Shown piece after piece: positions 47,418 through 58,312 of a stretch of 64,000 nt of DNA. The position numbers and the translations under genes are program-made. Each line of letters begins with the position of its first letter. The first letter of the stretch is position 1. The DNA lies in assembly GCA_015501605.1 (NCBI GenBank), contig JADNRZ010000006.1:1674001-1738000 (forward strand), in the 5' to 3' direction. Under the pieces are notes generated by a model. The model had not been told where the DNA came from and did not search any database. It saw only the letters and a list, made by a program, of their open reading frames with translations. The stretch comes from Panaeolus papilionaceus (taxonomy: Eukaryota; Basidiomycota; Agaricomycetes; Agaricales).

Positions 47418-47603
47418 GTTGCAAGTCACTGCTATCACGTTCATAATATCGCCAATGCTGGGCCTAGCTGGTAAATAGCTTGTAAGTAGAAAAAACCAGC
47501 ATCCGCTTGGAAGAAAGAAATAAATTACACTCAAAAATGACCATCACGCGACAAAAAAAAACCTCAAATCCATAGTTATATCCAGAAGACCTATAAACAT
47601 CTT
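47418..47603. other. Short spacer between tRNA and UTP25
   Basis: AT-rich; an A-run near 47555 on the plus strand. On the minus strand, downstream of the UTP25 stop, it could be 3' UTR. Confidence 0.4.
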
Positions 47604-50076
47604 CTACGAACTCTTAATCAACTCAACTGCACCCTCCGTCCCAACAATCCTCTCCAACTTCATCCTATCATACTTCGAGAACAACGCCTTCGGTGTCACA
47701 TCTCCCGCTTCAACGCCATCATCAAGGAACGGGAATGACAAGAACTCGGTGAAATACTGAGGGTGATCAGGGAGGCCGTAGAACAAGATGTTCCTGCTTC
47801 CCCTGATTTTGTAGCGTCTGTAGAAGTGGAACCGCTCAGAGACGAGGAGGAAGGCTTTTGTGCCTTTGAAGAATGCTTGACGCGCGCGAGAGATTTCTTG
47901 GTTGGTGGAGTATCTGTAGGTGATGATTAGGAATATGTAAAAGAGGTAGAGAGAGGAGGATGTACTCAGAGAGAACTGCGTAATCGTATCTGCTCTTCCT
48001 GAAGTGGTTTTGGATGCGGATAAAGTCAAAGGACGAAGGGATGAACACGATAGTGTTGGTGCTCTGCACCGCAGACTTCATAACAGCGGGCAGCAGCTGC
48101 ACAAGGTATTAAACGCCGGTTCTCAGACAGAAATACGAGAAAACACTAACCTGCGTTGTGAAATGCTGGAATCGCTTTTCAGGTTCATCCACTGGGTTTG
48201 TGCAGTCGAAATACACAAAGTCCTGTGTAGCATTAGTCATGGGTGTTGCAACATCGAAAGAAAACAACAATGGCTACACACCTGCTTGATTCCAGCAGGA
48301 ACAGCAATAGGTTGCCACAGTTTTTCCGTCCTGATTTTACCAGCAACGTTTTTGAGGTCATTATTGTACAAGTGCCTGATCTCAGGCGTTTCATAACCAG
48401 AGAGAAGGATGGATTGACGGAGATATGCAGCGCTATTGGACATAAGGGACAGGAAGAGAGCAGGTTTCTAGATGCACGTACTATCCATCTAGGTACCAAG
48501 GCTTGATACGTGAAAAGTCGGTGTCGTGTGATTCCTTGGGCAGCTTGTTCATATGCGACATCACGAACTAATATTTGTTGTTATAACACGCAAAATACTA
48601 CAGCGAAAGCTTAACCCACCTTCAAGTGCTCCCAGTTTTGCATCGTCAGAGCCTCCATCTGGTCAATAACCAACAGCTCTATTGAAGAGAGATAATCTCC
48701 ATTCCTATCCACCAAACAAAATTAGAACTGCACACCACTTCGAATAAGGACCAACACTCACTTCTCCTTCTCAATAGACCTACGCAACCCAAGCGGACTA
48801 GCAAGGATAAGATCACATCCATAAAACTCCGCAAACATCTTCACACTCTTCCTCGTCATCTTCACACCAACTCTAAAGTTATCATCCACATTTCCCTTAA
48901 ACGTCTCAACATGATCAGGAGGATACGTGCCCGGTTCAGCATTAGCCAGTTTATCGACGACACCTTCAGGGAGGCCGTATTCATTGAGGAATCGGGCCTG
49001 GTGTTCAATCTGGAAGCTAGGTGCGGGTGTGTGTGCGGTGATCGCTCTGAACCAATCCAGGGCTGAGGAACGGAAGGGGAGGAGGACAAGCACGGAGGGA
49101 CGGGTGAAGCCTTGGTCTTGGATGTCCTCGGGTGGAGGCGCATCGGGGTTGGTTTTTGCGGCTTTTGCAAGTCGCTCGTTGTTCTTCAGGACCTTCCGGC
49201 GTTTTCTGAAGCAAAATGAGAATTCGGAGGAAGAGAAGAAGGGGCAAACGACGCACTTTGTGATGTGATTCAAGAGATGTAGTGAAATAGCCTCTCTTGT
49301 ACATCTTTTAGTCTCCAAAGCTGATGGAGTGATGAAAAGGTCCTTTCGTGTTGATAGACACGAAAGAATGTCGTTTTGGAGCTCTGTCTGATCTGGAATA
49401 GCCTCAGTACACAGTTTTAGCTTATAACAAGCCCGACATACTAGCAGGCTGTTTGGATTGCCGGGTTTTAAATTGTGCTTTTAGGGCATCAAGCGTCTAT
49501 ACAACATATCAGAGGGGGGATTCCAAATGTTTAAGATGGCTTACGTCGACTTGGGGGGCGAGCACACTAGATGTCGAGGCTGAGTTCTGGGGAATAGATA
49601 AGATACTATTACCTAGTCGCCCGACCTTCTCTCTGGATGTGCTCCATGACCTGCTATCAACCGCGGCCCTTGAAGAAGCAGACAAAACGCTTGGGTTCAT
49701 CCCAAAATGCTGCTCATATCCGTCCTCAGCCGCTTCAGGGATATTAGAATCTAATCGCTCCTGCCGTCAATAATTATCCTGCTACAAAGAAATCACACAA
49801 CGCACCATCAACGTCCATTTCAGCAACCTCCTCCCTGTCATCCGCCTCCTCATCTACAGCACTCTCCTTCCCATTTTCTTTATTGGCGGTCGGAGGTTTC
49901 GAAATATCAAAAATAGTCGGCGCATCCGCAAATTTTAGACCTCCCGTCGATTTGCGTTTATTGAGTTTCACAGATGGGATAAATTCATCCTGGGTGCGTT
50001 TTCGTTTGTTGACCTTTGTTGCAGAGACGTTGAGGAGGGTTAGAAGCCGTGTTGTCACTGAATTTCCGTCGTCCAT
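47604..50076 (-). CDS. UTP25: UTP25, SSU processome subunit (DEAD-box-like, degenerate)
   Basis: A multi-exon gene on the minus strand. The start is provisionally [18 protein letters not shown] at 50076; the frame stays open to 50166. It runs through an acidic region ([16 protein letters not shown]) and [27 protein letters not shown]. The conserved core follows: [81 protein letters not shown] and [14 protein letters not shown]. The C-terminal RecA-like part contains [42 protein letters not shown] and [15 protein letters not shown]25 is an essential nucleolar protein of the small-subunit processome, related to DEAD-box helicases but lacking their ATPase motifs, as here (VIDQ where a DEAD box would be). 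Identity is secure; the exact N-terminus is not. Confidence 0.92.
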
Positions 50077-50433
50077 TGGGAGGTCAAAAATATGAGGATC
50101 TTGGAAAGTGCTTGACTGCCAAATTCTGAAATTGTGGAGGGTGATGCATAACACGACCAAGCACAAGATAGGGGCTTTTCTTCCAACTCTTGCGTCGCGG
50201 TATGTGCAGAATGTCTTGTCTGTTGAGGCAGTACGAGAATCGCAGGCTATGAAAACAAAAGATGAAATCTGTACTTCAACCTGAACTGATTTTATGCTTA
50301 CTTGCTGAATATTGCACTAACCAGCAGGTATCATCCAAGATGTCTATCTAATGATGGGAAGATACAACGAAATACAATCAAATGCTACAGATATGTGGTA
50401 GCTACAAAGCCCCCTCCACAGACAACCAACTCC
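50077..50433. other. Spacer between UTP25 and the LYAR-type gene
   Basis: Same-strand neighbours. It may contain 5' UTR or an upstream exon of UTP25. No independent gene seen. Confidence 0.45.
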
Positions 50434-51913
50434 TTACAACGACGCAGCGGACTTTTCCTTCTTCTCCTTCTTCTTGTCTTTGGACTTTTTCTCCTTCTTC
50501 ACATCCTCAGCAGGGGTATCCACGTCCATAGCATCTGCCGAGTCCTTGGACTTGTTCCTTTTGTCCTTCTTATCCTTCTTCTCTTTTTTCTCCTTCTCCT
50601 TCTCCTTCTCCTCGACTGGCTTGTCTTCTGGGGTATCATCCACCTCTCTCTTCCTCTTCTTTCCAACCTCCACCTTCTCATCCACAACAGCTGCACTCTC
50701 AGCCTCAGCCTCAGCCTTCGCTTTAGCCTCTTTCTTCTTCCTCTTCTTCTCCTCCTTCGCTCTCCGCTTCTCCTCATCGGCCGCATCCACATCCATAGCA
50801 TCCGTCTCGTCTCTCTTGCGCTTTTTCTTGCTCTCCGAGTCCTTGACTTCGCTATCAGCTTCGGGTGCGGCTTCAGTTGCCTTTTCTTTCTTCTTCTTGT
50901 CCTTCTTTGACTCTTTTTCCGTCGACGATTCGGATTTCTTCTCCTTTTCAGACTTTGACTTTTTGTCCTTCTTCTCCTTCTTAGACGACGACTCTTCTGA
51001 ATTTGAGGTTGATGGGGCAGGGGTAGGGGTTTTGTCTTCCTTCGTCTTTTGGACGGAATGGACTTTTGGGATTGATATAGAGAAAGTGCCATTGGCGACC
51101 TGTAAAATAAGAAAAGCGAATGTTAGAACCCTGCATTAATTCCACGCAGTAAAGAGGGAAGAGTAGGGAATCAAGGAGTGCAAAGCGCTCATAAAACAGG
51201 TAGAAAAAAACTAACCTGCGCTGGTTTAGGTGTCCCATTAGGCGATGACCGTGTAGATGCGCCTAGAGGAATATCGTTTGCACCGCTCACTTTGGTACGT
51301 AGTTGCTGTCCATATCTGTTAAACTGGCCACGTCCATTCGAGTTGGAAAAACTCGGCGCCGACTGAGGTGCTCCCCACTGAGCGTTAGAGTTACGTGCAC
51401 CAGGAGTATCGTGCGTTGCCTCTGCCTTAGGCGCATGTGCTGCTGGTTCGGCGCCTTTTGGGGCAGGTTTGGAGTTTTGTTGTGAATTTTTCTGGCCCTT
51501 TAAAAGTGGTCAACGATAAAAAGGTAAGTATATACGAAACAGCAATGAATGAGCCTTGGAGATTTCCAAGTACCACTCAGTGATCGACGCACTGTTTTGG
51601 GTCCCTTATACAGGGACTTTTGGTATTTCTCCGCCTCACTTATACACGTCGTATGTGATTTGTACTCAGCAGGCGTATTGAAAACAGTTGAACAGTCGAT
51701 ACAGTCGAAACCACCATGACATCTTGCGCGATGCTGGTCCAACTTGGGTTTTTTGACGACATCACCACATGCTAAACACAATAATATCAGAATACGCATG
51801 TTAACCTATAAGTTTGGGACCACTAACAGTGGCATCTATAGAAAACGAATTATAGATCATGAGCAAACGACACCTCAGATTGAAATTCAGAAAGCTCACT
51901 GGAATGAGACCAT
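50434..51913 (-). CDS. LYAR-type C2HC zinc-finger nucleolar protein
   Basis: The N-terminus is spread over tiny exons. Exon 1 at 51913..51900 (14 nt) codes MVSFQ plus two-thirds of a Cys codon's neighbour, exon 2 at 51835..51828 is only 8 nt, and exon 3 starts at 51771. Joined, they read MVSFQCHSCGDVVKKPKLDQH, the hallmark LYAR zinc finger. RARCHGGFDCIDCSTVF and YKSHTTCISEAEKYQKSLYKG follow and complete two C2HC-type fingers. After a Gln/Ala/Pro-rich linker (SAPSFSNSNGRGQF) comes a long Lys/Glu-rich tail (KKEKKDKK, KRKRDETDAMDVD repeated, ending KKEKKEKSAASL). LYAR proteins are nucleolar, bind pre-rRNA or ribosomal particles and promote ribosome biogenesis. It lies next to UTP25 on the same strand, which fits that role. 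The open frames on the opposite strand here are low-complexity shadows. Confidence 0.88.
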
Positions 51914-52478
51914 TTTTATGGAGTATTCCGAAGTCTATATGGTGAAAGGCCCAATTTAAAAGCCTTTGGGAATACAACTCTGTTTCCGAGTGTGGGGAGG
52001 AGGATGAGAGGGCGATAAAGCAAATGCTCAAGCCGTCAAAAAAAGTCCAGTGTCTATTTTTGTCACCCACCGTGCACGTGCTGCTCTTCACTGCGCGTCT
52101 GCCACGGTCCGCACTCCGGCTTTCTTTTATCCTCCTCACCACCACGACATTGGGAATGGTCGCGTCGACCTTTCACCCCCTTGACACGCTGAAGAAAGAA
52201 AAAAAAAATACTAGTAACATCAATGCACGCTGCTCAAAATTTTCTGGTTTTTTCTCTTTCAAATATTGTGAATTAGTATGGACAACACAGGTACACTAAC
52301 CCGGTTACAGTCTAGGTATTAAAGGTACATCACTGAAACATATCAAATCCCTATAATACACATCCAAAAGAGACGATAAAGACGAAGAAAAGTGGTGGAG
52401 ATCCGATGTCATCATGCGAAGAACGATGAATGAATGAAAGAAGTAGGAGTAAATAGACGGTTTTAAGGGAGTCGAACA
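51914..52478. other. Promoter side of the LYAR-type gene and 3' flank of the next
   Basis: No gene seen. An A-run lies at about 52200-52210. Confidence 0.5.
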
Positions 52479-53276
52479 CTATGAGATGAGCTTCACTATC
52501 CATGTCTCTTTACATGGCTGAGTGCCTGGAAGCATCCTAGTTTTGACAAAGTCATCGTCCTTCTCTAGCCCTCTAAATAGTGTAGTATCGCCCAAGTAAT
52601 CGATCCGTTTCGGCGCCTTGTCGGCTTTTGCATTTCCGTCTGTCCTTTTCTTGATCGCATGCTTCACCACCTCCAGTCGTTTCGAATCCTGCACGATGAA
52701 TCCCCACTCAGAGTCTACCAGAGGCTGTTGTAGGGCATTGTATAGCGCATTCCAAACATGTTCGCAAGTCATCTCGTCCTCTGGGCTGATCACGATATCG
52801 ATTTGCCAGGGGAACTGAGCTGAGAGAATGCGCATGTGAGTCGTTTTAGTTTTGAATACCGGAACGTGTCGTTGCTGGAAGAAATTCCCAGCTAGGATTG
52901 CTTGCGATGGCTTCACGCCCACATCGAATCTCATCAACGTCGTGTCAGCTGCGAGGGCGGGGTTGATGTTAGGATATCTTGATGAAACTGGTTGTGTGCT
53001 CGCGGCTATGTTTACAAAGACTATTAGTGAGCAAATGATGTTGATCGGTGAATCTAACTACACACCTTGCGCAGGTCCAGGTCCTGCAGGATGTGGGTGC
53101 TGTCCGTAAGGTGCTGAGGGGCCAGGTGGTGGAGCAAACCATGGCCCTGGTTGCACGTAGGGGCCATAGGGAGCAGCTGGGATGTATCCATTCGGTGGAC
53201 CACCTGGAGTAGGAGGAACATATGTCCACCCTCCATTTCCTTGGGGAGTGTAGTAATTATGCCACGGGCTAGCCAT
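52479..53276 (-). CDS. DUF6699-like protein with Pro/Gly-rich N-terminus
   Basis: Two exons: the first 53276 to about 53065, the second about 53004 to 52479, with a roughly 60-nt intron joining PAGPGPAQ to AASTQPVSSRYPNINPAL. The first ~70 residues are Pro/Gly/Tyr-rich (MASPWHNYYTPQGNGGWTYVPP), probably disordered. The second part is a compact alpha/beta-looking domain: TTLMRFDVGVKPSQAILAG, MRILSAQFPWQIDIVIS, VTCEHVWNALYNALQQPL-like (read MTCEHVWNALYNAL) and WGFIVQDSKR. This layout matches the DUF6699 domain widespread in Agaricomycetes, whose function is unknown. The end, ETWIVKLIS, is intact. I recognise the family only by pattern memory. Confidence 0.75.
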
Positions 53277-54323
53277 CTTGTGAAGAAACGTGCTCGTCGT
53301 TGGGGAGATTTAGATGATAATGGGAACAAAAGACAGGACACTTTCTGTTTCAGCCGAAGCTCTTTATATATATGTTCAGGGAGATAAGATGCGTGAAAAT
53401 GCCGCATTTGGAGATGATGCCCGGTGAGTCAAGGGCTCTCTTGAGGCTCGGTTAGCATGAATTGTGGCTGTCCAGCAAGCGATCCTGATAGACAGTGCTA
53501 AATAACTGTGCGCCAACATTTCTATTAGAAGAAACGAGATTCCAACGGCTGTCTGTGCACAGCAGTTCAAAAATTCGAAGGTATCCGGTGTGCCACGAGA
53601 CCACTAATTGGCACTCTTCACCGAGTCGAATGTCGACGACTATTGTCGAACCAAGCACTGCCAGCGACACATCTAAATAAAACTATGAATTATCGGAAAT
53701 AACCTTTCAGAAATTACGGTCAAACCCAAAAGCAAATGCTACGAATTTCCCTCCGTTTTGATTATCGAAACATCAGTCACTCATGACCAAGGCTCTCGGC
53801 GTTTTCGCAAAGCCTAACCGTGCTCAGCGGAATGGCAACCTGTTTATGTAGTGAGGTCGTCATCATATGGCAAGTCGTATGCCGCTGTCAGATCAAAGCG
53901 CCGCCTGTTGTGAGGGATGTGCTGGATGAAGTCATCGGTTCACTGCATATGATTGGGTTGTGGGCAACAAGGAGCACCGACTGGATACAAATGAATTCAA
54001 GGCAGTGTTACCCAGCTTGCCAATCAAAACCGTGCGAATCTACGAGGCAATGTGCGATTCAACCGTTAAAACGACTTCCTTCGACTTCGATTGCAATTGC
54101 CTCGGGCACTGACACCTTCCCCTGTTCTTACCTTCATTTCTTGAGGGTGTATTCAAGTGGCGGTGACTAAATTTCTCCGGTTCTATTCCAACGCAGCTGC
54201 ACGATATTGCTATTCAATTCAATTTACTCGCACACGAGACGATAGCTATAGTAATAGTATCGAAAACTCCGAGTCGAAAATTCGAACGGACAATCGAGAA
54301 ATTCTCCACTACAGCCGCATCGC
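53277..54323. other. About 1 kb gene-free region
   Basis: No supported gene on either strand. Holds the promoter of the DUF6699-like gene (TATA box at 53362) and the 3' flank of the BNR gene. Confidence 0.5.
53362..53368 (-). promoter_or_regulatory. TATA box of the DUF6699-like gene
   Basis: TATAAAG on the minus strand within a TATATATAAAG stretch, about 86 nt upstream of the ATG at 53276. Confidence 0.5.
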
Positions 54324-55611
54324 TTAAGCTCCTGGAACACAAGGCTTATCCTTGGCGGGTGGGCCAGGGATGACCCACTCACCCACAGTCACGTATGCAG
54401 CGCTCAACCCATACAACCCTCCATTTCCAAATAAAACCTTCTTTCCCTGTGTATCGGGCATTAACATCAAACTCCTGGTGTAGCTAACACCCTGATCAGA
54501 AGCAACTTCTCGCTTGATCCAGTGTTTGGGATCTCCACCCTCAGTGTTCGTGAAGACTTGGGAGTAAGTCGAGTCGGAAACAACGATGGTACCCTTGGGG
54601 CCTCCAGCAGGAGACCAAATAGTGTATGGGCCAGCAGCAGGGACAGTGCCATCAGTTGCAACTAGCTCGATGTCGGGCGAGCTATCGAAGGTGAATGGAG
54701 AGTCGCTGATCCTGTATCCGACAGCATATGGGACAGGTCCAGGCGCGTTTCCGAGCTCGTAGCTGAACATGAACTTCGCGTTCCTGCCTTCTCCGATCTT
54801 GGCGATGGTGGTCATGCCAGGACGCTGGGTGTAGTTGGTCATGGCGACGTCGTTGACGACTGGACCCCAGTTGATCAAGTCACTAGATTCCTGGTGAGCG
54901 AGCTTCTGACCGTGTAAGGGGTCGCGTTGGTCGGAGTAGAAAACGCCGAGAATGCCATTGTGGGCCATGAGGAATGGCTCCCAGATGGGATGAGCACCGT
55001 TGGCGGTGTTAGGTGCAGTACCAACTGCGACCAAAGATACGAACTCCCATGTTTTCCTTCGAGATAAATGTCAATCTGCTGGTCGTTAATCAGACAACTA
55101 GGGCTTACCCTTTGTCGAGCGAAGCATGCACCTCGATGTTCGTGCTACCAGAGCCACGAGGGACACCATTTCCACTGGCTAGAAGTGTACCAGCAGGGAA
55201 TTTACCCACTTTCTCTGGTAACTCGTAGATGAAAGGTTGGGCAATACGACCGCCGTTGTAGTCAGCCATCTTGAAATAGACGCGACTGAGATCGGACCAT
55301 GTCTTTCCACCATCGGTGGATTGGAAAATTGGGATCGAAGCATTCCCGGGGAAAGAAGCTGTGAATGAAGCGAGGATGGTGTTCGAGCAATCGTGTCGGA
55401 GGACTGCGGTACGTGCGTAGGATGTCCGCTTGGCCGTCCAATTGGATGGGGGTGAGAAGACAGTTACATTGGTGAAGTCTGGGGTGATGAGCCCAGGAGG
55501 TGCGGGATGCTGTGGAGGTGGCGGTGGCGGTGGCGCGTGAGGGGGAGAGGGCGCTAATGCCAATCCGAGTGGGAGGAGGCAGAGTAAAGCTACTAGACGA
55601 AGGCGAAACAT
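54324..55611 (-). CDS. Secreted BNR/Asp-box beta-propeller hydrolase, copy 1
   Basis: The start at 55611 (MFRLRLVALLCLLPLGLALAP) gives a signal peptide, and the matching start in copy 2 supports it. A Pro-rich linker (PPHAPPPPPPP) leads into the propeller: Asp-boxes QSTDGGKTWSDLS (residues ~95-107) and LDKGKTWEFVS, the latter created across the only intron. Further blocks are IWEPFLMAHNGILGVFYSDQRD, KLAHQESSDLINWGP, RPGMTTIAKIGEG and AAGPYTIWSPAGGPKG. The protein ends KDKPCVPGA. Asp-box propellers include sialidases and family GH93 exo-arabinanases; single-domain secreted fungal proteins of this kind are more often the latter, but I could not assign the family. About 405 residues. A TATA box precedes it. 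Possible target: a hemicellulose or pectin side chain. Confidence 0.8.
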
Positions 55612-56296
55612 ACTATCGACTCCACAGATTCTGCAGAGACAATCCAGATAATAACCGAGATACGCCTTCTTTATACTCTCAAAGGTGAAGGAAAAAACCA
55701 ATAGGCAGAATCAGGGTGATAGATCGCTCCTGTGGATGTTCGCGATCGCGGCCAGGGTACAATTGGGGCGCATTTATTTCCACTGAAAAGCCCCAAAGAT
55801 GCAGCATTCTAGACATTAAGCGGTTAAATGACATAGAACGACGGATCCATGCCATCGAATGCAACTTCGAAATATTGAGAGGGGGCGGTAATTTGTCGGC
55901 GATCGTGCAGATGACTGCACCATGTTGAAGTTCGTGGATAGGAGTAGGATCGAAATAGATTTTTGCACAAGGAACGGTGTGCTCACGCAATGGATGTCAT
56001 TATAAGGGCTGAAGAAAAAGAGGGTCAGGAGATCCGATAAAGATAATTATAACAGAATCGAATATGTTGCTGTTAGGAACCTGCGAATGAAGTCATCGAG
56101 CTACTAGCTATTAGTCAGTTGGGTGCGACGAAAGGGGTTTCGATTGCACCAAAAAGCTGAAATGCGGAGCTCAGAGTGGCGTCCCAATTGAAAATATTTT
56201 AATTCGCTTCTATTTATTGTACGGATAGTATGGCGATAATGCCGTTGTAACTTCAAACTGACACCTTCAACATTTTTTTCAATGACATTTCTCTTT
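55612..56296. other. Spacer between tandem BNR genes
   Basis: Contains the promoter of copy 1 and the 3' flank of copy 2. No gene seen. Confidence 0.55.
55669..55675 (-). promoter_or_regulatory. TATA box of BNR copy 1
   Basis: TATAAAG on the minus strand, about 60 nt upstream of the ATG at 55611. The same motif stands about 70 nt upstream of the paralogue. Confidence 0.6.
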
Positions 56297-57572
56297 TTAG
56301 GCTCCTGGAACACAGGGCGCATCCGGAACCGGTGCACCAGGAATGACCCATTCTCCTGCTGTCACAAATGCAGCATCCAGCCCAAATAAGCCCCCGTTTC
56401 CAAACAAAACCTTCTTGCTCTGCGTATTAGGCAATAAAGTCAAACTCCTCGTATAGCTGATACCTTGATTCGGAGCAACGGCTTGTTTGATCCAGTGCTT
56501 GGGATCACCAGCCTCGGTATTCGTGAAAACCTGAGAGTAGGTTGAATCGGAGACGACGAGTGTGCCCTTCGGACCTCCAACAGGTGACCAGATGGTGTAC
56601 GGGCCAGCAGCAGGGACCGTTCCATCAGTAGCGACTAGTTGGAAATCAGGTGCGCTGTCGAAGGTGAACGGGGAGTCGCTAATCCTGTATCCGACGGCGT
56701 AGGGAACAGGTCCAGGTGCCATTCCGAGCTCGTAGCTGAACATGAATTTCGGGTTTTTCCCTTCGCCGATCTTGGCAATGGTGGTCATACCAGGGCGGAG
56801 CGTGTAATTGGCGAAGGCAACGTCGTTGATGAGTGGACCCCAGTGGACCAAGTCAGTGGACTCCTGGTGGGCAAGTTTCTGGCCGTGCAGCGGGTCACGT
56901 TGGTCGGAGTAGAAGACACCGACCTTACCGTCGTGATACATGATAAACGGCTCCCAAACGGGAGTCGCACCATTGGTGGTGTTCGGCGCAGTTCCACTCA
57001 CGACTAATGACACGAACTCCCACGTTTTCCTTCGAAGTCAACGTTAATACGCTTTTTTAAAACATAATAACAGGTAGGAAAACTCACCCTTTGTCAAAGG
57101 AGGCGTGAAGTTCAATATTCGTGCTGGCACCATCTGCTGGTATGCCGTTCCCACTGGCTAGGATCGTTCCAGCAGGGAACTTGCCAACCTTTTCTGGTAG
57201 CTCGTATAAGAAGGGTTGCAAGATTTGACCGCCATCATAGTTTCCTGTCTTGAAGGAGATTCGACTGAGGTCCGTCCAGGTCTTTCCAGCGTCTTTAGAC
57301 TGGAAAACGGGGAGAGAGGCTACACCAGGTGGTCGCTCCGCGAACGACAACAGAATAGTGTTGGAGCAATCGTGTCGAATGACGGTGGTGCGAGCATATT
57401 CGGTTTTCTTATCGGACCATCTAGCAGGAGGAGAGAAAACGGTTACGTTGGTGAAGTCTGGGGTAGACAGTTCCGAGGGTGAGGAAGGTGGAGAGTGTGA
57501 TGCTGGCACGGGCGGTACGGCCAACGCGAATGGTAGGACGAAGAGCAAGGCTACAAGGTTGAGACGAAACAT
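56297..57572 (-). CDS. Secreted BNR/Asp-box beta-propeller hydrolase, copy 2
   Basis: A tandem paralogue of copy 1 with the same single-intron layout. MFRLNLVALLFVLPFALAVP is the signal peptide. The linker is shorter and less Pro-rich than in copy 1. The propeller shows TPDFTNVTVFSPPARW, QSKDAGKTWTDLS (the Gly of the Asp-box replaced by Ala), VWEPFIMYHDGKVGVFYSDQRD, KLAHQESTDLVHWGP, RPGMTTIAKIGEG and AAGPYTIWSPVGGPKG. The end, PDAPCVPGA, pairs with KDKPCVPGA in copy 1. Conservation of the DQRD, HGQK and GGPKG loops in both copies suggests these line the active site. Secreted, probably acting on plant cell-wall glycans. Exact GH family not assigned. Confidence 0.8.
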
Positions 57573-58312
57573 GTTACTCGTTGACTCGATCACCTATGTG
57601 GAGCCAGTGTCGAAAAACGTCTCCCACCACCTCCCTTCCTTTATACCCTCCAGAACGGCCGTGTAAACGTTCGCTCAATGACGACCAAAGGCCGACTGCT
57701 GCTTCGTATTCTCGGGCCCGCGGCCAGGATATAATTTTAACGCATTTATTTATTTCTGCTGAAGCGCACCAACGACGCATCATCCTTGACACACCACATC
57801 TAGTGACATAGAACGAAGGGCGCGTGGCATGGAGACAACCTTCTAAACGCCTGAGCGGGGCCGGCAAAACATCGGGAGCCATGCGGGCGGCTGTAGCCAT
57901 TTTGAGGTCCATGGATAGGAGGGCAGTCAAAATAGACTAAGCACGAGGGTTGCTGCATTCGATATGTAGATGTTATGATTCTTTGATTAAAATTTGACGT
58001 TTATTTCTGAGAACATAGGAGGAAGAAGGTCAGGAGCTCCAATGCCGATAATTATAACAAAAAGGATAACCACATGATGTTCTCCAGAGCGACATCCATA
58101 TGGTAGAACACGAAGCGCCGCAACTTCGCAAGCGTATGCCGACTCTTTTTTTGTCGTAATCGCTCACGGGACCAGGCATCTCAAAGGACAACTGAGCGGT
58201 AATAATCAAGAAAGCCGTTATTTTCGGTTTTGTCAAGTATAAATATTTGCTAAATTTATCTGCGTGCAAAGATAGATGACAGATCCAGTAACAAGCAACA
58301 TTAGGAAGCGGA
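57573..58312. other. Spacer between BNR copy 2 and alpha-galactosidase
   Basis: No supported gene. Holds the promoter of BNR copy 2 and the 3' flank of the GH27 gene. Confidence 0.5.
57639..57645 (-). promoter_or_regulatory. TATA box of BNR copy 2
   Basis: TATAAAG on the minus strand about 70 nt upstream of the ATG at 57572, matching the copy-1 promoter. Confidence 0.6.

Noticed and set aside
50302..51139. Long plus-strand open frames rich in Leu/Ser/Phe
   Set aside because: They are antisense to the Lys/Glu-rich tail of the LYAR-type gene; the codons mirror a low-complexity sequence and carry no domain.
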